The position numbers and the translations under genes were made by a program. A DNA stretch of 6,939 nt from JBHEKP01 sp041859375 (GTDB lineage Bacteria > Hydrogenedentota > Hydrogenedentia > Hydrogenedentales > CAITNO01), in NCBI GenBank assembly GCA_041859375.1, contig JBHEKP010000011.1:1-6939 (forward strand), read 5' to 3'. The notes beneath the pieces were generated by a model, which searched no databases, was not told the DNA's origin, and worked only from the letters and a program-made list of their open reading frames with translations. Shown in pieces: positions 1 through 6,630 of this stretch; position 1 is the stretch's first letter, and each line of letters begins with the position of its first letter.

Positions 1-1349
1 TCAAGGGACCGTATGCCCGCAAGCCACCGCACCTCGCCGAGCATCTGTGCCGTCTCCCGCGACGCCCACAGCGCGCGGCGCTGTTCCGCAAGCTCCCGCT
101 CCATGTCCGCGTTGATGTCATAGGCCGAACGCGCCCCCTCCAGCAGCATGACCTGCCCGCGCGGCGTGCACCACAGTTCCTCCTCCGGTATCAGTTTTAA
201 TTCCGGCTCCACAATGGCCTGGTCCTTTCCAAGCAGCCACCGGGACATCCACCGCGCCACGCCCTCGCGGGGGATCTTGTTGAAGTTGTGCTTCTCGTCA
301 TTTTCCAGGAGATCCATCCGCTCCGGAAAGCCCATGCGGGTGTAGAGCCGCTTGGCGAGGCGGAAAGTCTCCCAGGTGGCGTTGATGTCGAAAAAGTCCC
401 TCGTCGCCGCGCAGATCAGCACGGGGCTCGGCGCGCGCATGGAGATGAAGTCGGGATGGTCCGGCCCCTCCAGCATCTGGCCGAAAAGGTTCTGCTCCGC
501 GTCGCCCACCGCCTTGCGCAGCTGCACCGACTGGTGGTGCAGGTAGCAGCTCGGCGCGGCGGCCTTGATGCGCCCGTCCAGCGCCATCAGGTACGACGTC
601 TGCGTGCCGCCGCCGCTGTTGCCCGTGCAGCCTATCCGCTCCGGAGCCACCTCCGGCCGCGACTGGAGGTAGTCAATGGCGCACATGCCGTCCCACACCT
701 CAAAGGAGGCCGTGTTCTGACCCAGCAGGATGCACGCCGCGCCGAGGAGGTTGTGGGCGCGGGTGCCCCAGGCGCGGTGTTTTCCGCTTTCATCGAGCAG
801 CTGCATCCGCTCGCCCTGGTCCACGGGATCAAAGACCAGCGCGGCCATCCCGTTCAGCGCCAGCAGCGCGCCCATGCTCTGGTAGGTGTCGTGCGCCTTC
901 GCGTTTTCCGCGTGGCCGCAGGGCACAATCACGCCGGGATGGGGCGGCTGGTGCCTCGCGGGATCGGGGAGAAACAGCGCCGCGCTCACATAAAATTTAG
1001 GTCTGCTCTCAAAGAGCACCTTCTCCACCCGGTAACCCTCCCGTTCCACCACGCCGGTGATTTGCGGGTTCAGCGGGGTGCGTTCGGGAAAGGGGCCCAG
1101 CGCGTCCAGAAAAATCCTGCGCATCTTTTGCTGGTGCTCCGCAATCGCCTCCGGCGTGGTGCGCTCCTCATATCCCGCCTTCAGTTTTTCCCACTGCTCC
1201 GCCAGGCGCCCCAGCAGGAATTCCCGCATCATCTCCCTCGGCGCGATGCCGCCCTCCAACTGTTCCGGCAGCACCCGCAAGTCATCCCCGGCGAATGCGC
1301 CCCCGCAAAGCAGCATAAAAACAACACATGTTTGCATGGCCTTGCACAT
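1..1349 (-). CDS. Secreted alpha/beta hydrolase, acetyl xylan esterase (AXE1)-like, C-terminus cut by window edge
   Basis: Reading the minus strand from 1349 gives 449 codons with no stop, so the gene continues beyond the left edge. The first 21 residues (MCKAMQTCVVFMLLCGGAFA) look like a Sec signal peptide, so the enzyme probably acts in the periplasm or outside. Residues about 60-130 carry the family's leader region (LGPFPERTPLNP, then FLPDP and GVIVPCGHAENAKA). The nucleophile elbow is GNSGGG with Ser245. The acid is Asp318 or Asp321 in ATRDFFDIN, and the base is His354 in NDEKHNF, which gives a complete Ser-Asp-His triad in the right order. This supports ester hydrolysis, as in acetyl xylan esterase-like proteins; the natural substrate cannot be read from the sequence. 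The start is set by AGGAG eight bases upstream; a second ATG at 1337 is less well placed. It is the third gene of the minus-strand cluster. Confidence 0.88.
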   Translation of the reverse strand, partial: MCKAMQTCVVFMLLCGGAFAGDDLRVLPEQLEGGIAPREMMREFLLGRLAEQWEKLKAGYEERTTPEAIAEHQQKMRRIFLDALGPFPERTPLNPQITGVVEREGYRVEKVLFESRPKFYVSAALFLPDPARHQPPHPGVIVPCGHAENAKAHDTYQSMGALLALNGMAALVFDPVDQGERMQLLDESGKHRAWGTRAHNLLGAACILLGQNTASFEVWDGMCAIDYLQSRPEVAPERIGCTGNSGGGTQTSYLMALDGRIKAAAPSCYLHHQSVQLRKAVGDAEQNLFGQMLEGPDHPDFISMRAPSPVLICAATRDFFDINATWETFRLAKRLYTRMGFPERMDLLENDEKHNFNKIPREGVARWMSRWLLGKDQAIVEPELKLIPEEELWCTPRGQVMLLEGARSAYDINADMERELAEQRRALWASRETAQMLGEVRWLAGIRSL

Positions 1350-1357
1350 TGGTCTCA

Positions 1358-1362
1358 CTCCT
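1358..1362 (-). promoter_or_regulatory. Ribosome binding site of the esterase gene
   Basis: The minus strand reads AGGAG followed by eight bases and then ATG at 1349. This favours 1349 over the in-frame ATG at 1337 and keeps the signal peptide whole. Confidence 0.6.
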
Positions 1363-1474
1363 GCGGTTCCTGCGTGTTTAAATGCGGAAACTGTTGTTTT
1401 CAAGCACACGGGCCATTCTCTCCCACATCACCCCGCCACCGTCCCTTTTGTCCCTTTCCCCGCACCGTCTTCCC

Positions 1475-3912
1475 CTACTCCAGCACGGGCGTCACCGTTT
1501 CGCCCCGCGCCTGCTTTTCAATGTCGTGGTAGGCCCCAAAGAAGACGCTGTTGCAGTCCAGCCACAACTCGATCCGGTGACGGTCCCCGTCGGACAGTTT
1601 CACGTCATGGTGCCCCCCGTCCAGCATGGCCATGAGCCGCGAAGCCCGCGCCCCCACCCCGCCCGCGATTGACCGGGAGGTTCCGTTAACCTTGAGCGCG
1701 CCGTTGCCGCCGTGCTTGGCCCACGCCAGCGGCGCCAGCGTGGCGTATGATTCAGACCAGTGGTATTTGCCCGCGGGCACGCCTTCCAGGGACGGGGCTT
1801 TCTTCTCTTTCCTGTGGCAGCCGGCACAGTTGTTGTCGAGCACCGGCTGCACGAGGCGCGGGAATAGCACGGGACGCGCGCCGTCCACCTCCGGGGTTAT
1901 GGGCGAGGGCGGGCGGCCCATGGCGATGGGGGTCTTGTTCGGCGCGTCCGGCGCGGCCCGGTGCCTCGGCTCGTGGCAGCCCCGGCAGATCAGGGTCTCG
2001 CCGGGGTGCAGGTAGGTGTCGGACCGCATGGACTGGACGGCCCGCCCCCTCTCGTCGAGCGCCTGGAAATAAAGGGACACCCCGGCGGGCGCTTCGCAGT
2101 AAACGCTGCCGTCCGCCTCCACCGGCACCGTGCCCAGCACGCCCCGTGCCAGGGACTGGGCGCCCGTGCCGATGTTCGGCTCCTCCATGGCGGGCGTGGT
2201 CTTTGGGTACAACTGGATGATGCGCAGCGCCGTAATACGGGTGTCCGGCGGCCACGCGAAATCACTCTCGTAAATGTTCGCGATGGCGATGCGCGCCGTG
2301 TCGTCGCCGGGCCGCGTCCGGTCCTCGGCGGCCTGCCGCGTGAAACTCGGAATCACCGGCGGCACCGGCCTGGGACGCAGCGGAATTGGATCAAGACAGG
2401 CAATTTCCGGATCACGGTACAGCAGGATGCGGTTGCCGAAGGCGTCCGCAAGGTAAATGCCGTAGTTTTTCTGGCCCGGATCGTACACGCACAGGTGATA
2501 CCGCTCACTGAGGGGCCATGGCGTGCCATAGGCCTCCGCTTTCCGCACATTTTTGCCCTTGTGCGTTTCGCAGGGCACGCCGGGCCGCAGTTCCGACTCG
2601 GGAAAGGCCGTCTCCGGCGTGATCCGTTTCACCTGGGCCATGGCCCCGTCGTCCGTCAGGCGCGGGTCCACCAGCACCAGTGACCCGTAATTCTGCCCGT
2701 GGTGCGGCGTGGACACGGCCGCATAACACGGCGAGTCCGGCACGGCGCGGATGGACAGTTCCATCCAGGGGCGCGACTCGCGGACCGCCGGATAGTTGCC
2801 GTGGATGCCGCGCGGATCGCGCCCGTCCGGGAAGGTGATCCAAGGATGGTGCGCGATGTCCGAGTCACGGTCCACATAGTCCCACCGCGAGTAGACGATC
2901 ATGCCGCTGTTGTCCACGCTCGGATGCCACTCATGGGTCTCGTGGTGGCTCAGGCGGATGATGTCCGTGCCGTCGTCGCGCATGCTGTGCAGGGTGTACG
3001 TCGGGTTGGGCCGGGTGCCGCAGCGCAGAAAACCGCCGCGCCGCTCCGACACAAAGCATATCCGCCCGTTCGGCAGGCGGCACGGATCAAAATCGTTCCA
3101 CGGACCGTCGGTCAGTTGCGCCAGCCCCGTGCCGTCAAGGGAGGCCTTGAAAATGTGGTAGGTGCTGCCCGGCGTCCACAGGTCCCCCATGGGCGTGTAG
3201 TCCGTGGGAGGCACCGGCACCTCCGCCTCGGTCCAGGCGAAAAAGACCGTCCGTGCGTCAAAGTCCAGCTCCAGCGAGATAAAGGAGCCACCGGCCAGTT
3301 TCCGGCCCCGCAGGCGCCCCTCATCAACCACTGCGTCCGTGAGCAGGTCACGCGCCTTAGGTTCCGGACCGAAGGCGTCCTCCAGCACGAAAACACCGCC
3401 CGCGCGCTCCGCGTGGAAACCGTAATACTGGTCCACCATGTGCTCGAACCGGGCGCGCTGGTGTTTGAGAAATATGATGTCGTCGAAGTTGAGCAGCGGA
3501 TTTTTCAGGGCGATTTTCCGGCGCAGCGCGCAGACCTCGTCAAAAAGCCCCGCCGGTTGGCGTCGTCCGGCACGCCGCCGCGCACCTTCGCCCCAAGCCG
3601 TCCCAGGGCCGCCGCCTCCCTGTCCAGGTCCGGCGCGCCCTTCATTGCCCGCAAATCCGCCAGCAGCGCCTCCGTCCGGCGCAGCACCACATCCACGGGG
3701 TCCCGATCAGCGGGGTCAATCAATGCGGCAGGGTCCAGCGCCTCCCGGCGCAACCGATCCGCCGCAACCGCATCCGCGCGAAACTCCGCCATCTGCCGCC
3801 CAATCACCCCGTATTCAACGCCGTCCGCCCCCTCCGCCAGACAGACCCCGCACCGTGCCGCACAGCACAAGCCCAGCACCACAAAAAGCCTGATTCGCGT
3901 CATACGCATCAT
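1475..3912 (-). CDS. Secreted two-heme beta-propeller protein, hydrazine synthase alpha subunit-like, interrupted by a frameshift
   Basis: The N-terminal frame starts MMRMTRIRLFVVLGLCC, a signal peptide, and continues through a helical stretch (DPVDVVLRRTEALLADLRAM) until it stops at 3505. The next frame takes over with LFDEVCALRRKIALKNPLLNFDDIIF and runs to TAG at 1475. One extra base in the G or T run near 3541-3551 would join them into about 812 residues, close to the length I recall for this family. In joined numbering, residues about 250-350 hold TolB/PD40-type propeller repeats (LDGTGLAQLTDGPWNDFDP; EWHPSVDNSGMIVYSRWD). Heme c motifs are CRGCH at about 643 and CAGCH at about 696, with a cytochrome-like end (GGHHDVKL, ELWLDCN). 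Exported, probably periplasmic electron transfer or redox chemistry. Both hemes sit in the C-terminal third, and no beta or gamma subunit gene is present, so hydrazine synthesis is not implied. If the frame change is real, the intact part begins at the internal ATG 3439 and lacks a signal peptide. Confidence 0.82.
3541..3551 (-). other. Frame-change site in the two-heme propeller gene
   Basis: On the minus strand the gene reads a four-base G run, C, then a five-base T run, then GACGAG. Before the site the good coding frame is ...DDANRRG; after it the good frame is FDEVCALRRKIAL, offset by one base. A fifth G would give RRGLFDEV and a sixth T would give RRGFFDEV; the first fits my memory of the family better. 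The site resembles a homopolymer indel, either a sequencing or assembly error or a true mutation. The CTTTTTG stretch is only an imperfect match to a programmed minus-one slippery heptamer. Confidence 0.75.
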
Positions 3913-3919
3913 GCCCGCG

Positions 3920-3925
3920 ATTATA
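3920..3925 (-). promoter_or_regulatory. Possible -10 box (TATAAT) immediately before the propeller gene start
   Basis: The minus strand reads TATAAT and then seven bases to the ATG at 3912. Transcription from this box would start at about 3912-3913, at or one base before the start codon, giving a leaderless message. No Shine-Dalgarno sequence precedes any of the candidate ATGs (3912, 3909, 3903), which fits. Against it, there is no recognisable -35 hexamer at the usual spacing. Confidence 0.3.
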
Positions 3926-3931
3926 TACCAT

Positions 3932-3964
3932 CGCACACGGCGGATGTGCGCCCCCGTGGCGCAC
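3932..3964 (-). promoter_or_regulatory. Two overlapping, mutually exclusive hairpins in the gap between nitrilase and propeller genes
   Basis: Stem A pairs CGCACA (3932-3937) with TGTGCG (3945-3950) around a seven-base loop. Stem B pairs GTGCGCC (3946-3952) with GGCGCAC (3958-3964) around a five-base loop. Both stems are perfect and share 3946-3950, so only one can form at a time. Neither is followed by a T run in the transcribed (minus) direction, so this is not a standard intrinsic terminator. It could be a processing or attenuation element, a protein-binding site, or chance in G+C-rich DNA. Confidence 0.3.
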
Positions 3965-3989
3965 TTTTGCCGGGGCGCAAACGCTTGCC

Positions 3990-4928
3990 TCACCGCCCCT
4001 CCGGAGCCCTTCCCCCCTCCGGGGTTTCGGCGGGCATGTCGAAAATGACCAGGTCCGGCTCCGCGAATTTGCCGAGGGCCACGGCCTTGCCGGAGGGGTC
4101 GGCAATGGTGGAGAAACCGCTGTGCAGGTAGCCTTTCCAGTCGCCCCCGGCAACCTCGGAGAGGACGGTGTCGGCGGCGATTACCCAGAGCTTTGCCTCT
4201 TTCGCGACCTTCTTGATGTGGTTGGCGTAGGAGATGCCGTTGTCGGGCAGGCCCTGCGGCGTTTCCGCGAAGCCGTGGGGGGCGATGAGGAGCCACGCGC
4301 CCAGTTCGGCCACCCTGCGGGGGTGTTTGGGGTCGAAGTTGTCGGCGCAGATGGTGATGCCCACCCGGCCGAATTCAGTGTCAACAACCTTGATGTCCTC
4401 CGCGCTTCCGGCGTCGTAGAGGTGGGAGGTGAGGCGGGGCAGGGTGCTGATCTTCCTGTGCCTGAGCACAATCGCGCCGGAACGGTCTATGAGCACGGCG
4501 GAATTGTAGGTTTTGCCGCCGGCCTTTTCGAGGCAGCCGGCGGAGATCCACAGCTTCAGTTCTTTGGCGAGACCGGAGAGGAAATCGGTGTACGCGCCGG
4601 GGACGGGAAGCGCCTTTTCCCGGGCGCTTTGGCAGAGCCATCCGAGGTCGGCGGCCTCCGGCAGGCAGACCAGGTCCGCGCCTTTCACCGCCGCTTCGCG
4701 TATGGCCGTTTCGGCGCGGCGCATGTTTTCCGCAAGGTCGCCGTCGGCCACATCCATCTGCGCCATGGCCACACGCAGGCCGGGATGGGACACGGCGCAC
4801 ACGGCGGCGGCCAGCAGCAGCGGGGGCTGGACGGTTTTGCGGGGGTGTGATTCCGCGCCCGCCGCCGCGCACACGCAGGGAACAAGCATCAGTAGGGACA
4901 CCCAGAAGATCTGACGCACGCCGCGCAT
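3990..4928 (-). CDS. Exported nitrilase-superfamily (CN hydrolase) amidohydrolase
   Basis: The product has 312 residues. Residues 1-25 (MRGVRQIFWVSLLMLVPCVCAAAGA) look like a signal peptide, followed by a second short hydrophobic segment at about 36-47. The carbon-nitrogen hydrolase domain starts near residue 50 (GLRVAMAQMDVADGD). The catalytic triad is visible: Glu91 in VCLPEAADLG, Lys159 in RHRKIST and nucleophile Cys194 in GITICADNFDP. Members hydrolyse amides, carbamoyl groups or nitriles through a cysteine thioester; the substrate here is unknown. Most relatives are cytosolic, so the export signal is unusual and suggests action outside the cytoplasm with the two secreted proteins encoded downstream. 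The ATG at 4928 is chosen because it begins the signal peptide and has a weak AAGGG eight bases upstream. An in-frame ATG at 5054 would add 42 low-complexity, proline-rich residues and is unlikely. It is the first gene of the minus-strand cluster. Confidence 0.88.
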   Translation of the reverse strand: MRGVRQIFWVSLLMLVPCVCAAAGAESHPRKTVQPPLLLAAAVCAVSHPGLRVAMAQMDVADGDLAENMRRAETAIREAAVKGADLVCLPEAADLGWLCQSAREKALPVPGAYTDFLSGLAKELKLWISAGCLEKAGGKTYNSAVLIDRSGAIVLRHRKISTLPRLTSHLYDAGSAEDIKVVDTEFGRVGITICADNFDPKHPRRVAELGAWLLIAPHGFAETPQGLPDNGISYANHIKKVAKEAKLWVIAADTVLSEVAGGDWKGYLHSGFSTIADPSGKAVALGKFAEPDLVIFDMPAETPEGGRAPEGR

Positions 4929-4978
4929 ATCGATGACCCTTTTCGGTTGAGCCGGGGGATGATTGGGACGGGGGTGTT

Positions 4979-5005
4979 TTACTAGCGGGGATGGGGTGGT
5001 GTCAA
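4979..5005 (-). promoter_or_regulatory. Possible promoter for the minus-strand cluster
   Basis: A perfect TTGACA lies at 5005-5000 on the minus strand. After a short 15-base spacer comes TAGTAA (4984-4979), only a three-of-six match to a -10 box. The implied start would leave about 40-45 bases of leader before the nitrilase ATG at 4928. The good -35 and the position support it; the weak -10 and short spacing count against it. Confidence 0.3.
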
Positions 5006-5033
5006 GTCGGCGGGGTGGGGAGGAGGAATTGGC

Positions 5034-5060
5034 CACAAGAGGCACAAAAGACACAAAGAA
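5034..5060. repeat. Three imperfect 9-base tandem repeats in the divergent intergenic region
   Basis: The plus strand has CACAAGAGG, CACAAAAGA and CACAAAGAA end to end, sharing CACAA at the head of each unit. Read on the other strand this is the TTTGTG...TTTGTG...CTTGTGG type of sequence that I recall as a dispersed intergenic element in environmental genomes; that link is memory-based. The surrounding stretch (about 5030-5215) is clearly richer in A+T than the genes on either side and no gene is apparent in it. Confidence 0.5.
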
Positions 5061-5081
5061 GAATGGAAGGGAGAGGGGGGA
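5055..5081 (+). repeat. Polypurine tract
   Basis: Apart from a single T at 5064, all 27 bases are purine on the plus strand; 5065-5081 is an unbroken run of 17 ending in six G. It overlaps the end of the tandem repeats. Such tracts can form triplex structures or bend DNA, but nothing else here shows a function. Confidence 0.5.
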
Positions 5082-5202
5082 TTAACTATGGAAGACAATG
5101 AATATACGGAAGAAAGATGGAATAGAGGGGTGGCCTGTTTGTGGTTTGGGATGGTAGACTGGCTGAACTTTGAATAAGTTGAGGCATGGGAACAGAGCAA
5201 AC

Positions 5203-5208
5203 AGGAAA
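5203..5208 (+). promoter_or_regulatory. Ribosome binding site that sets the aminotransferase start
   Basis: AGGAAA lies seven bases before the ATG at 5216. The in-frame ATG at 5186 has only a GAGG one base away, too close to serve. This favours the shorter 464-residue protein. Confidence 0.55.
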
Positions 5209-5215
5209 TGACAAG

Positions 5216-6610
5216 ATGAGCGAAGAGAGGAAAAGCGCCGGGCGGCCGCCGCTGTTTGATTTGCCGAAGGAGTTTCCGGGGGCGGTGTGGTACGGCGAGG
5301 AGGAGGTGGCGGCGGCGACGCGGGTGATCAGGAACCAGTCGCCCTTCCGTTACTACGGACCGGAATGCGGGATGGAGGTGCGGGAGTTTGAGCGGGAGTT
5401 TGGGCGGTTTCTTGCCAGCCAGCCCGGCGGGGAATGGCCCGGGGAGGGCGGCATCCATGTGACGGCGGTGAACTCCGGCACGGGCGCGCTGGAGGTGGCG
5501 CTGGACGCGCTGGGCGTGGGATGCGGCGACGAGGTGATCACCCAGGGCTTCATGTGGATCGCCACGATTTCGGCCATCATCCGGAACCGCGCCATCCCCG
5601 TGCTGGTTGACTCGGACGACACGATGAACATGGACCCCGCCGCGCTGCGGGAAAAGATCTCGCCGCGCACAAAAGTGATCATCCCCGTGCCGATGATGGG
5701 CGGCTGCGCGCGCATCGGTGCAATCATGGAGGTGGTGCGCGGGGTTAATGCGGAGCGCGCGGCGGAGGGGTTGCCGCCGGTGCGCGTGCTGGAGGACTGC
5801 GCACAGGTGCTGGGCGCGCACGCCGCGGGCATTCCGGGTTCGGTGGAACCGCTGGGGGCGCACGGCATCCACCGCGTTGGAACTTTCGGCGACGCCGGCA
5901 TTTTCAGCCTGCAAATCAACAAGAACATCACGGCGGGCGAGGGCGGCATGGTGGTGACGCGCGACCCCGCACTGGCGCGGCGGATCGAGGCGCTGCACAA
6001 CGTGGGTTTTGCCAAGGACGGGGAGCCCGTCCAAAACTGGTACGGCGACACGCCGCTGGGCTGGGGGCAGGGCCGCCGCATGACGGAATTGCAGGGGGCC
6101 ATCGCGCGGGTGCAGTTGAGGCGGCTGGACGGGATTCTCACCGGCATGCGCGACAGCCACGGCCGCATCGAAAAGCATGTGAGGGAACTGGGCTTGGCGC
6201 CGCGCGGCCGGGCCGACGCGGTGAATCCCGGCGACACGGGCTACTACTGCATCTTCCACCTGCCGCCGGGTCCGGCGGACGACGCGGCGAGGATTGCCAG
6301 GGGCCGGGCGGTGGCGGCGGCGTTGAACGAATGGGGATTGCACCCCTGGTTCATGCACGACTTCGAGGTCCACGTGTACTACAACATCCCGCCGCTCATT
6401 GAAAAATGGCCGATGAACAACGGCTGCCCCTGGGACTGTGCCCGGAACGGCTTCCACTCCCTGCACCAGTACCACCGGGGGACGCTTCCCCGGCTCGACG
6501 ATGAATTTGTCACCACCATCGGCATCAACGTGCCGAGCAGGCTCACGCCGGAGCATGAGGCACACATCTGCGCGATCCTCGATTATGTGCATGATACGGT
6601 GATGAAATAG
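5216..6610 (+). CDS. DegT/DnrJ/EryC1/StrS family PLP-dependent aminotransferase
   Basis: The product has 464 residues and no signal peptide, so it is cytosolic. Fold type I aminotransferase landmarks occur in the usual order: FRYYGPECGMEVREFEREF near residue 43, the phosphate-binding loop AVNSGTGALEVAL (Asn86-Thr89), the cofactor-ring aspartate in LEDCAQVLGAHAAG (Asp194, Gln197), and the Schiff-base lysine in SLQINKNITAGEGGMV (Lys236). The family moves an amino group, usually from glutamate or glutamine, onto keto-sugars or keto-cyclitols, in making amino sugars for surface glycans or aminocyclitols. The substrate is not readable here and there are no sugar-nucleotide genes next to it. The protein is longer than the 370-400 residues usual for the family, mostly through a short insert (SQPGGEWPGEGG) and an extended C-terminal part rich in His, Trp and Cys. 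The exported FAD oxidoreductase follows after 20 bases, suggesting one transcript. Starting at 5186 instead would add ten residues. Confidence 0.9.
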   Translation: MSEERKSAGRPPLFDLPKEFPGAVWYGEEEVAAATRVIRNQSPFRYYGPECGMEVREFEREFGRFLASQPGGEWPGEGGIHVTAVNSGTGALEVALDALGVGCGDEVITQGFMWIATISAIIRNRAIPVLVDSDDTMNMDPAALREKISPRTKVIIPVPMMGGCARIGAIMEVVRGVNAERAAEGLPPVRVLEDCAQVLGAHAAGIPGSVEPLGAHGIHRVGTFGDAGIFSLQINKNITAGEGGMVVTRDPALARRIEALHNVGFAKDGEPVQNWYGDTPLGWGQGRRMTELQGAIARVQLRRLDGILTGMRDSHGRIEKHVRELGLAPRGRADAVNPGDTGYYCIFHLPPGPADDAARIARGRAVAAALNEWGLHPWFMHDFEVHVYYNIPPLIEKWPMNNGCPWDCARNGFHSLHQYHRGTLPRLDDEFVTTIGINVPSRLTPEHEAHICAILDYVHDTVMK

Positions 6611-6618
6611 CGGAACGC

Positions 6619-6623
6619 GGAGG
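6619..6623 (+). promoter_or_regulatory. Ribosome binding site of the FAD oxidoreductase gene
   Basis: GGAGG lies seven bases before the ATG at 6631, within the 20-base gap after the aminotransferase stop. Having its own strong site but no room for a promoter points to translation from a shared transcript. Confidence 0.65.
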
Positions 6624-6630
6624 CAGACAC

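Noticed and set aside
1373..1400. A TTGAAA and TTTAAA pair on the minus strand before the esterase gene as a promoter
   Set aside because: The spacing is only about 15 bases and the -10 match is poor, so it is not distinguishable from chance.
1441..1457. Two GTCCCTTT copies with a 9-base period downstream of the propeller gene
   Set aside because: Only two short copies, no hairpin and no T run in the transcribed direction; too little to call a terminator or a repeat element.
288..1532. A 414-codon open frame on the plus strand opposite the esterase gene
   Set aside because: It is very rich in Arg, Ala and His with no recognisable domain, and the opposite strand encodes a clear hydrolase with signal peptide and full triad.
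2699..4048. A 449-codon plus-strand open frame opposite the propeller gene
   Set aside because: Biased composition typical of antisense reading in G+C-rich DNA; it spans the frame break and an intergenic gap, and has no family features.
3913..4296. The upstream extension of the propeller gene's N-terminal frame to 4296
   Set aside because: It overlaps the conserved nitrilase C-terminal region in another frame and would bury the signal peptide internally; the start at 3912 is better.
4982..6592. A 536-codon minus-strand open frame opposite the aminotransferase
   Set aside because: The plus strand has all the PLP-enzyme motifs; the antisense product is low-complexity His/Arg/Pro-rich and extends into the non-coding island.
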